Source of the DNA: Planctomycetota bacterium | GTDB lineage: Bacteria > Planctomycetota > B15-G4 > SIAN01 | DNA length: 64,000 nucleotides | NCBI GenBank assembly: GCA_016795285.1 | Contig: JAEUIC010000029.1 | Coordinates: 197,518-261,517 of the forward strand | Reading direction: 5' to 3' | Shown: positions 57,143-64,000 of the stretch, piece by piece | Layout: the number at the start of each line of letters is the position of its first letter | Position numbering within the stretch: position 1 is the stretch's first letter | Position numbers and translations under genes: made by a program | The notes under the pieces: generated by a model | Seen by the model: only the letters and a program-made list of their open reading frames with translations | What the model was told of the DNA's origin: nothing | The model's database searches: none

Positions 57143-59983
57143 ATGGGGACGCCAGCGAATCGGGATCACCCTACGACCTTCACGACGTTGCGCGCCGGGG
57201 CCACGCTCGCCGCCCTCCTCCTCGCCGGTTGCGGCGGCGGAGGTGGTGGTGGCGGCGGCTCCCCTCCGCCCGCGCCGCAGCTCTCCGCCGCCCTCTCGGC
57301 GATCGACCTCTCGGCCAGCGAGGGGTTCGCGGCCGACGGCAGCGACAGCGCGACGATCGTCGTCACGGTGCTCGACGTCGATGGCGACCCGGTCGAGGGG
57401 ATCGAGGTGCAGGTCTCCGCGGCGGGCGGCGGCACGACGATCACGCAGCCGACCGACCCGACCGACGCCGCCGGCGAGGCGACCGCGACGATCACCGCGA
57501 CGACGGTCGGCGCCAAGACGCTGACGATCACGCTCGACCCGCTCGGCGACGCCGTCGTCTGCGATGACCATCCGATCGTCCGCTTCGGCCCGCAAGCGAC
57601 GCTGCAAGGGGTCGCGCGCTACTTCGACGTCGATCGCAGCGCGACGATCAGCGCTGGCGACGAACTGGTGCTGCCGTTCGACCAGGACGTCACCACGACG
57701 GTCACCGACGCCGATGCCTTCGAGCTGCCCGTCAGCGGCGACAGCTTCGGCACCGGCGCGACGATCGCCGACGGCCCCGGCTCGCACGAGATCACCGTGA
57801 CGCTCGGCGCCGGCGCGGTGCTGCGCAGCCGCCAGGGCTTCGACGCCGGCAACGTGGCGAGTGGCGCGCCGTCGGGCATCGACGTCAGCGGCACGCTGCC
57901 GACCGGCGCGATCGTCGATGTCGCGAGCGGCCAGACGGTGCTGCCGTCGACGCCGCTCGACCTCGCGACCGGCTTCGTCCCCCGCGACTTCGGCCCCTCC
58001 GCGCCCGAGCTCACCGACACGTCGATCGCCGACGTCGACGGCGACGGCGACCTCGACCTCGCGGGGCGCCACTTCACGGGCATCGACCTCTGGCTCAACG
58101 ACGGCGACGGCACCTTCACGGCATCGGCCCAGTCGCTCGGCACCGGCTACTGCGTCGAGCTCGGCGACCTCGATGGCGACGGCGATGCCGATCTCGCCAT
58201 CGGCGTCTACGGCGGGCCGAGCCGGATCGCGCTGAACGACGGCGCCGGCGGCTTCAGCGACTCGGGCCAGTCGCTCGGCAGCAACGACACGACCGCGAAT
58301 GCGCTCGGCGATCTCGACGGCGACGGCGACCTCGACCTGATCTGCGGCAACAACTTCGCCCCCGACGAGGTCTGGTTCAACGACGGCAGCGGCCTCTTCA
58401 CGCTCGCGCCGACCTCCTACGACAACACCAGCACGCTCGCGCTGGTGGTCGGCGACGTCGACCGCGATGGCGACCTCGACTGGATCAGCACCGGCTTCCA
58501 CGCCGGCGCCGCGATCTGGCTCAACGACGGCTCGGGCGGCTTCACGGCGGGCCCGGTGCTGGGCTCGAGCGAGTACGGGCGCGCGCTCGACCTCTTCGAC
58601 TGGGACCAGGATGGCGACCCCGACCTGGCGACTACCGACTACTTCCAGCCGGTGCAGCTCTGGGCCAACGACGGCAGCGGCACCTTCACCGATCTCGGCC
58701 TCGCGCTCGGTCCGCCGAAGGAGTGGCATCAGGCGTGGTTCGAGGATGTCGACAGCGACGGCGACGTCGACCTGCTGTGCGGCGCCGAAGAGGGGCTCTT
58801 CCTCTTCGAGGCGGACGCGCTCGGCTCGATCGCCGAGGAGAGCGTCGCGTTCGAGACCAGCGCGCTCTGGACGATGGCGGTCGCCGACTTCGACGGCGAT
58901 GGCGACGTCGATGTCGTCGGCGCCGCGGTCGGTTCCGGTGCGCACGGGCTCTCCGGCTCCTTCACCGGCACCTTCGGGCCGCCGAGCTGGAGCGCGAGCA
59001 CGACGTCCTTCGGCACCGGAGCGACCCTCGCGCTGGCCATCGGCGACCTCGACGGCGACGGCGATGCCGACTTCGTGCATGGCGACGGTGCGGGCGGCTC
59101 CGCCGACGTGTGGCGAAACGACGGCGGCGGCGCCTTCACGCTGATCGGCAGCCACGGCGGTGCGCCGATCCGCGACATCGCGCTCGGCGATCTCGACGGC
59201 GACGGCGACCTCGACATGACGCTCGGGCTCGACTTCGGTCTCGGCTTCAACGCCTGGTACAACGACGGCGCCGGCGGGATGAGTTACTTCCAGAATCCCG
59301 GCATCACGGACACGTCGTCGATCTCCCTCGTCGACGTAGACCTCGATGGGGCGCTCGACTACATCACGAGCGATCGTGCGGCCGACGGCTGGATCTTCCT
59401 GAACACTGGCGACGGCTCGTTCGGAGTCGCGAGCGTCTTGGCCACCTCGAGCTGCCTCGAGTACACCTTCGGCGACGTCGATGGCGATGGCGACCCCGAC
59501 TTGGTCGCGCTGCCGACCTCGGCGGGGAACGAGTCGATCTGGCTGAACTCGAGCGGCACCTTCGCGCAGTCGGTCGACTTCGAGGCGGGCACCACCACCT
59601 GCTCCGTCCTCGCCGACTTCGATCGCGACGGCGACTTCGACCTGCTCTTCGGCCGCGACGGCGACGGCGACGTGCTCTGGCTCAACGACGGCTCGGGCGC
59701 GTTCAGCGACAGCGGCCAAGTGCTCGGCGCGGCGCACACGACGGAAGTCGTCGCGATCGACCTCGACCACGACGGCGACCTCGACTACGTCGCGAGCGCC
59801 AGCGACGGCGACGGCCTCTCGGCGTGGATCAACGACGGCGCCGCCACCTTCGCCTTCGCCGGCAAGTTCGGCGACGGAGCGAGCGCGGCGGTCGGCGCCG
59901 AGGACTTCGATGGTGACGGCGACGAGGACCTGCTGGCGGGCCGCACCAACCCCGACCCGATCGAGCTCCTGTCGCACGACTGA
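57143..59983 (+). CDS. VCBS/FG-GAP repeat lipoprotein with Ig-like domain (946 aa)
   Basis: A 946-aa predicted lipoprotein: signal with lipobox LLAGC, then a Gly run (about nine) and a Pro-rich spacer. Residues about 55-140 form a Big_1/invasin-like Ig domain (IVVTVLDVDGDPVEGIEVQV, AGEATATITATTVG). A short beta domain follows, and from about residue 290 to the end there are more than a dozen FG-GAP/VCBS units, with loops like DVDGDGDLDLAG, DLDGDGDADLAI and DFDRDGDFDLLF. These bind calcium and form beta propellers. The start ATG at 57143 has GGGAG about 10 nt upstream. It is probably a surface display protein. Confidence 0.87.
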   Translation: MGTPANRDHPTTFTTLRAGATLAALLLAGCGGGGGGGGGSPPPAPQLSAALSAIDLSASEGFAADGSDSATIVVTVLDVDGDPVEGIEVQVSAAGGGTTITQPTDPTDAAGEATATITATTVGAKTLTITLDPLGDAVVCDDHPIVRFGPQATLQGVARYFDVDRSATISAGDELVLPFDQDVTTTVTDADAFELPVSGDSFGTGATIADGPGSHEITVTLGAGAVLRSRQGFDAGNVASGAPSGIDVSGTLPTGAIVDVASGQTVLPSTPLDLATGFVPRDFGPSAPELTDTSIADVDGDGDLDLAGRHFTGIDLWLNDGDGTFTASAQSLGTGYCVELGDLDGDGDADLAIGVYGGPSRIALNDGAGGFSDSGQSLGSNDTTANALGDLDGDGDLDLICGNNFAPDEVWFNDGSGLFTLAPTSYDNTSTLALVVGDVDRDGDLDWISTGFHAGAAIWLNDGSGGFTAGPVLGSSEYGRALDLFDWDQDGDPDLATTDYFQPVQLWANDGSGTFTDLGLALGPPKEWHQAWFEDVDSDGDVDLLCGAEEGLFLFEADALGSIAEESVAFETSALWTMAVADFDGDGDVDVVGAAVGSGAHGLSGSFTGTFGPPSWSASTTSFGTGATLALAIGDLDGDGDADFVHGDGAGGSADVWRNDGGGAFTLIGSHGGAPIRDIALGDLDGDGDLDMTLGLDFGLGFNAWYNDGAGGMSYFQNPGITDTSSISLVDVDLDGALDYITSDRAADGWIFLNTGDGSFGVASVLATSSCLEYTFGDVDGDGDPDLVALPTSAGNESIWLNSSGTFAQSVDFEAGTTTCSVLADFDRDGDFDLLFGRDGDGDVLWLNDGSGAFSDSGQVLGAAHTTEVVAIDLDHDGDLDYVASASDGDGLSAWINDGAATFAFAGKFGDGASAAVGAEDFDGDGDEDLLAGRTNPDPIELLSHD

Positions 59984-60070
59984 CCACCGCGTCCGCCAAG
60001 CAAGCGGCGACGACCGTCCGGCCGAGGGCCCGGATGCGGTCGTCGCCGCCCTTCGATGCGCTGCGATCGA

Positions 60071-61333
60071 TCAGAAGTTGAGCGTCAGCGCCCCGTACCC
60101 GACCTGACGGCGGTCGTTGTCGATGCCGTAGCCGATCGACGCGTAGATGCCGCTCGGGAAGGCGCGACCCAACACCACGTTGAGCTCGCGCTTGCCGAGC
60201 TGCACCGCTGCGTCGCGCGCGTTGAGGCTCATCAGCGTGATGTCGGCGGTGATGCCGAGGCCCGGCTCAAGCCGCGTGCCGAGCTGCACCGTCTGCAGGT
60301 CGCTGCGCCACGCGCCGCCGTACTGGTGGAGGAGCCCCGCCGAGTTGAAGTCGGCCGGGTTGCCGACGTCCATCTTCCCTTCGGCGTCGGTCACGCGCAG
60401 GCTCGCGTCCTTCACCACGCCGTCGAACCACTCGAGCTCCTTCGTGAGCGTCGCGCGCCACGCCAGCCGATCCTCCGCGTCGTTCACGTCGCGGTTCGCC
60501 ACTTCGCCGAACCACGCGAAGCCGCCCGGCAGCGTGCCCGAGGCGTCGAGGCCGATCCAGAGATCCTCCTCGGTGGGGTTGGCCGGCGGCGTGGTGAACT
60601 CGTCGCCCGAGCTCGTGCCGACCAGCACGTAGGGCTTCACGTGGCCGATCCACTCACGGGTGTGCTTGCCGAGGACGAAGTCGGCGGTGCCGCCGGTGTA
60701 GCGAACCGCCGGGTGGAGCGCCTGCAGCGGGCCGCGATCGTCGAAGACGAACAGCTCGAACTGGTGCTCCTGCAGCGCGTGCGCGAACCAGGCGCCGGTG
60801 AAGGTGCCGGGGCGCTGCAGGAAGTCGCACGAGCCGAGGATCAGGCCGTTGCCGAGGATGTACTCGCTGCGGCCGATGCGCCAGCGGTCCCCGAAGCCGA
60901 ACAGGTCCTCGGCGGCGACATAGAACTGCGCCATCTTGTTGAAGTTCTCGCCGGCCAGCGCGTCGGAGTAGCTCTCCGATCCGCCCCAGGTCTCCGAGAA
61001 GTTGTATTCCGCCAGCGCCGAGATCTGCTCGGTCGCCTGGAAGCGCGCGCGCAGCCGGCCGCGGAACGCCTGCTGGTCGGCGCGGCCGTTGTAGACCTCG
61101 CTGTTCGGCGCGTCGCCCGAGCGGACGCGCAGCCGCAGGTCGCCCTCGATGGTGAGGCGCTGCGAACGGAGCTGCAGCAGGTTCTCGGTGTTGAACTTGG
61201 CCGCCTCGGCCCCCTCCGGCGGACCGAAGGTGAAGCAGTTCGAGTGGGACTGGTAGCAGTTCTGGGCCAGCGCCGGGCTGCCAAGGAGCAGCGCGAAGCC
61301 GACCGCCGACGCGTATCCGCAAGAGCTCTGCAT
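60071..61333 (-). CDS. Alginate-export-type outer-membrane porin
   Basis: A 420-aa outer-membrane barrel resembling the alginate export (AlgE-like) family. The signal peptide ends at PALA-QN (about residue 24). The barrel opens with FNTENLLQLRSQRLTIEGDL, continues through strands such as FRGRLRARFQATEQISALAE and RWRIGRSEYILGNGLILGS, and ends in the terminal Phe of YGALTLNF. Alternating hydrophobic residues are clear throughout. The ATG at 61333 has GAGGA about 7 nt upstream; an upstream in-frame ATG at 61420 would add an unlikely leader. No polysaccharide genes adjoin it, so its cargo is unknown. Confidence 0.85.
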   Translation of the reverse strand: MQSSCGYASAVGFALLLGSPALAQNCYQSHSNCFTFGPPEGAEAAKFNTENLLQLRSQRLTIEGDLRLRVRSGDAPNSEVYNGRADQQAFRGRLRARFQATEQISALAEYNFSETWGGSESYSDALAGENFNKMAQFYVAAEDLFGFGDRWRIGRSEYILGNGLILGSCDFLQRPGTFTGAWFAHALQEHQFELFVFDDRGPLQALHPAVRYTGGTADFVLGKHTREWIGHVKPYVLVGTSSGDEFTTPPANPTEEDLWIGLDASGTLPGGFAWFGEVANRDVNDAEDRLAWRATLTKELEWFDGVVKDASLRVTDAEGKMDVGNPADFNSAGLLHQYGGAWRSDLQTVQLGTRLEPGLGITADITLMSLNARDAAVQLGKRELNVVLGRAFPSGIYASIGYGIDNDRRQVGYGALTLNF

Positions 61334-61620
61334 GCATGTCCTCGTCAGGATGCGAGCCACCGCGCCGACCAACGGGCGAGGAGCTGTGGCTCGGGAGATG
61401 GTGCGACCGTGTCCATTCACCCGAACGGCAACGGCTACGAATGCGAACCATCAGGAAAACGGATCGCCGTTCTCCGTGCAAGGGGCCGGTCGTCCGGAGG
61501 GATCGGACTCGGACGCCGAGCGCGACGCCACGATCGGCCGCGCAGCGCCATCGCTGATCTCGTGGTCCGACCTCCAGCAGAACGAATCCAGCACGCACGT
61601 TGGCGCCGACCGAGCGTCGC

Positions 61621-63324
61621 CTACGACGCGGAGATCCGCGCAACCGCCTCGACGAAGACGGCGCCGAGCGGACCCGCCAGCAGCGCATCGCGCGGGTCGT
61701 CGAGCAAGTCGTCGCCGACTGGAAGTTCGAGGAGCTGCGCGGCGGGCAACTCGATCGGCGGCTCGAACGAGCCACGCGCGGCGCGCTCGACCGCGAGGTC
61801 GGCGTCGGAGGCGTGGCCGACTTCACCGGCGCGGCGCAGCAGGCGGCGCTCGACCGTCGCATCGTCGGCGACGCGATGCAGCAGCAGGAACGGCCGCTGC
61901 AGCGCGCGCGCCAGCGCCGCCGCCTCGCCGCGCCACGCCGCCTTGCCGTAGGTGGCATCCAGCACGACCGCCTTACCGCGCTCGAGATGGCGGCGCGCGC
62001 GGACCAGCAGCTCCGCGTAGACCGCCGCGATCGCCGCCGGCTGGTAGAGCTCGGCGCGCCGTTCCTGCGGCGACGGCTGGTCGATCGGCAGCCCCGCCCG
62101 CTCCTTGCGCACGACGTCGGCTTCCAGCACCACCGCATCGAGCCGCGCCGCCAGCGCGCGCGCCACCCGGCTCTTGCCGCTCCCCTGCCGGCCGCACATC
62201 GCGAGCAGCGGTGCCCGCCAGCCGCGCGTCACCGCGAACGCCACGGCCGCGCGCGCTTCGCCGATCGCCTGCGCCCGCGCCTCGCCCTGCAGTTGCGCGG
62301 CGCGCAACGCGGCGACGTTGCCGCGGATCAGCGCCCGCAGCTGCTCGTGCCACGGCAGCAGCGCCGCCACCTCGCGATCGTCCGCGGCGGCGACGTAAGC
62401 GTCCTGCAGCGTCCGCGCCAGCGCCGGTGCGCCGCGGCGGCGCAAGTCCATCGTCAGGAACGAGAGGTCGTACGCCGCGTCGCCCCGCCGCAAGCCGGCG
62501 TCGAACTCGAGCGCATCGAAGGGAAGCAGCCGCGCATCGATGCGACAGAGGTTGCCGCAGTGGAGATCGCCGTGGCCGTCGACCACCCGCCCCGCCGCCG
62601 CACGCGCCTCGAGCCGCGCCGCGATCGCACGCAACCCCGCCGCCCCCTGCAGCTCCGTCGCCCGCGCGATCGCCGGCGGCAGCAGCGGCGCACCGCCCAC
62701 GCCCTCGAGCGCGGCCGCGGCCACGCGCCGCTCCGCCAGCACGGCATCGAACCGTTTCGCCGCGCCCGCCGCACCGAAGGCGCGCGCCTCCTCGAGCGGC
62801 ACGCGCGATTCGCGATGGAAGCGCGCCAAGCGGCCCGCGAGCTCGACCAGCTCCGCCGGCGCCAACTCGCCCCGCGCCACCAGCCGCTCCGCCATCCCCT
62901 CCGCCGGCAGCCGCCGCATCACCACGCACCAGTCGACGATCTCGCGGCGCGCGACCGCCGCCGCGCTCTCCGCGTCCTTCCCGAGCGTCGGTTCGAGCGT
63001 CTTCTCGGGCGGCCACGGCGCCGCGGCGCGGTAGTCCGCCTCTTCCGCGGCCGTCAACGCCACGCCCCCCAGCGAATCGAGCGGCCCGAGCGCCAGCGCG
63101 CCGCCTGCGCTGCTCGCCTCCCGCAGCAGCGGCGCGACGCCGAGGTAGATCGTCGGTGCGAGGCGCCGGTTGACGCGCACCTCCTCGCGGCAGAAGTGGT
63201 CGCGCAGCGGCAGGGTCGAGAAGTCGACGAAGCCGAAGCGGACCGCCTTCTTGCGTTTCCAGGCGAAAGCGCCGGCGACCGTGACGTCGGAGAGGTGCGT
63301 CTCGTGCCGCTCGCTCGCGTTCAT
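61621..63324 (-). CDS. APH-fold kinase fused to a P-loop NTPase (bifunctional APH/AAA family)
   Basis: A 567-aa cytoplasmic protein of the family annotated as bifunctional aminoglycoside phosphotransferase/ATP-binding protein. Residues 1-345 form the kinase-like half: VVMRRLPAEGMAERL, catalytic VDGHGDLHCGNLCRID (His251, Asp253) and FDALEFD as the metal motif. Residues 370-567 form a P-loop half: Walker A GRQGSGKSR (378-386), VLEADVVRKERAGLP and a gluconate-kinase-like KAVVLDATY. True drug resistance is not implied; the family's substrates are poorly known. The start at 63324 lies 10 bp after the DinB-fold gene stop, suggesting one transcript. Confidence 0.88.
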   Translation of the reverse strand: MNASERHETHLSDVTVAGAFAWKRKKAVRFGFVDFSTLPLRDHFCREEVRVNRRLAPTIYLGVAPLLREASSAGGALALGPLDSLGGVALTAAEEADYRAAAPWPPEKTLEPTLGKDAESAAAVARREIVDWCVVMRRLPAEGMAERLVARGELAPAELVELAGRLARFHRESRVPLEEARAFGAAGAAKRFDAVLAERRVAAAALEGVGGAPLLPPAIARATELQGAAGLRAIAARLEARAAAGRVVDGHGDLHCGNLCRIDARLLPFDALEFDAGLRRGDAAYDLSFLTMDLRRRGAPALARTLQDAYVAAADDREVAALLPWHEQLRALIRGNVAALRAAQLQGEARAQAIGEARAAVAFAVTRGWRAPLLAMCGRQGSGKSRVARALAARLDAVVLEADVVRKERAGLPIDQPSPQERRAELYQPAAIAAVYAELLVRARRHLERGKAVVLDATYGKAAWRGEAAALARALQRPFLLLHRVADDATVERRLLRRAGEVGHASDADLAVERAARGSFEPPIELPAAQLLELPVGDDLLDDPRDALLAGPLGAVFVEAVARISAS

Positions 63325-63334
63325 CGCGGCACGC

Positions 63335-63856
63335 TCACCAGCCGCGTGCCTGCCGCAAGGTCGTGACGTGCGCGACGTGGTGGTGGCCGTGCCACGCGTA
63401 CGTGGCGACGAGGTCGTCGAGCGTCAGCTTCCCCTTCTCGCTGTGGAGGCAGCTGCGCGCGAAGGCGGCGGCCGGCGCCGCGCGCAACGCGACGACGAGA
63501 CGCTGATGGAGCGGCTCGAGGAGGGCGAGGCTCGGCGCGATCGGCAGTTTCACGTCGGGGAGCGTCGACCACGCGTTCTCGTCGTAGCCCTTCACCGGCG
63601 GGAACTCCTCGGTCAACGTCAGCTTGCAGCGCACGTAGGCGTTCACGTGGCTGTCGGCGACGTGGTGGACGACTTGGCGGACCGTCCAGCCGCCGTCGCG
63701 ATAGGGCGTGTCGAGCTGCGCCTCGGAGAGCCCTTCGACCGCCGCGCGCAACGCTGCCGGCACCGCCGCGATCCGATCGATCAGCCGCGCGCGCTCGGCA
63801 GTAGCGAGCGGCCCTTTCAGTTCGAGCTTGCCGATCGGGTAGCGCAGGTCGGACAT
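63335..63856 (-). CDS. DinB/YfiT-fold putative metal-dependent hydrolase
   Basis: A 173-aa four-helix protein of the DinB superfamily, YfiT/BstA branch. It begins MSDLRYPIGKLELKGPL, with the metal-binding His candidates in VRQVVHHVADSHVNAYVR and near the C-terminus in YAWHGHHHVAHVTTL. These give the three-His pattern of the family. AAGGAG lies before the ATG at 63856. Members may be thiol transferases using bacillithiol-type cofactors, but the reaction cannot be set here. Confidence 0.9.
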   Translation of the reverse strand: MSDLRYPIGKLELKGPLATAERARLIDRIAAVPAALRAAVEGLSEAQLDTPYRDGGWTVRQVVHHVADSHVNAYVRCKLTLTEEFPPVKGYDENAWSTLPDVKLPIAPSLALLEPLHQRLVVALRAAPAAAFARSCLHSEKGKLTLDDLVATYAWHGHHHVAHVTTLRQARGW

Positions 63857-63904
63857 GCGAGGCTCCTTCGAGTCTGGTCGTGGTTCGTGGCGTCGAGGCG
63901 TCGT

Positions 63905-64000
63905 TCACGGCAGGAAGAAGGCGGCGCGCCACGCAGCGCGCGATGCGGGGTCGGTGGGCGCGGCTCCCTCGGCGAGCCGGCGACGGCAGAGTTCGCGCAC
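63905..64000 (-). CDS. C-terminal end of a gene extending past the window
   Basis: The last 31 codons of a reading frame that enters from base 64000, ending LCRRRLAEGAAPTDPASRAA... FFLP and a TGA at 63905-63907. It lies 48 bp upstream of the DinB-fold gene on the same strand. Too little is present to name a family. Confidence 0.45.
   Translation of the reverse strand: MRELCRRRLAEGAAPTDPASRAAWRAAFFLP

Noticed and set aside
30803-63324. An aminoglycoside-resistance island (16S methyltransferase plus APH-family protein).
   Set aside because: The two genes are 30 kb apart, each with housekeeping-type neighbours, and the APH/P-loop fusion family is not known for drug resistance.

Overview
This 64 kb window is very GC-rich DNA (roughly 70% or more by eye) from a Gram-negative-type bacterium. 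It carries many Sec signal peptides, lipobox lipoproteins, an alginate-export-type porin and a second outer-membrane barrel candidate. Four very large carboxypeptidase-regulatory-like (CpD) proteins, one of them fused to an ECF sigma factor, two VCBS/FG-GAP proteins, a bacterial tricorn-like protease and a rhombosortase/GlyGly-CTERM pair together suggest a planctomycete or a similar large-genome environmental lineage. That assignment is inference, because there is no rRNA or tRNA gene in the window to anchor it.

Layout. 1-5.1 kb: a cut gamma-glutamyltransferase, a SAM methyltransferase interrupted by an in-frame TGA that looks like a selenocysteine codon, a phosphatase-like lipoprotein, an orphan sugar-binding lipoprotein and dodecin. 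5.2-9.3 kb: two translationally coupled CpD proteins of 693 aa each. 9.4-13.7 kb: a degenerate GalU-type nucleotidyltransferase coupled to a kinase-nucleotidyltransferase fusion. 13.8-19.7 kb: an ABC-F ATPase, a third CpD protein and an outer-membrane lipoprotein. 19.8-24 kb: a five-gene sugar-type ABC importer operon with two different ATPases, every junction overlapping by 4 nt. 24.2-29.4 kb: a subtilase, an acetyltransferase, KDPG aldolase, a membrane protein and a SerB plus class-V aminotransferase pair. 29.7-31.7 kb: Tgt coupled to a 16S rRNA methyltransferase of the aminoglycoside-resistance fold. 31.7-37.7 kb: the ECF-CpD fusion, two small membrane proteins and a VCBS protein.

38.2-45.4 kb: an ECF factor with a membrane coiled-coil partner, a thioredoxin-fold protein, an NHL-repeat protein and tricorn. 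45.6-48.7 kb: a NapH-type ferredoxin, a ferric-reductase-type flavoprotein, a cytochrome c and a CBS protein. 48.7-54.2 kb: two paralogous esterases back to back, then rhombosortase with a VIT/vWA substrate. 54.4-57 kb: an ECF factor of the YCII (DGPF)-associated type with its YCII protein and a VOC lipoprotein. 57.1-64 kb: a large VCBS lipoprotein, the porin, an APH/P-loop kinase and a DinB-fold protein.

Two genome-wide habits are visible. Many genes are coupled through ATGA, GTGA or TTGA overlaps. Several genes without a Shine-Dalgarno sequence have a TAnnnT-type box only 8-9 nt before the ATG, as expected of leaderless mRNAs. Short dispersed repeats (called A, B, C and D here) sit between genes and, in a few cases, inside reading frames.
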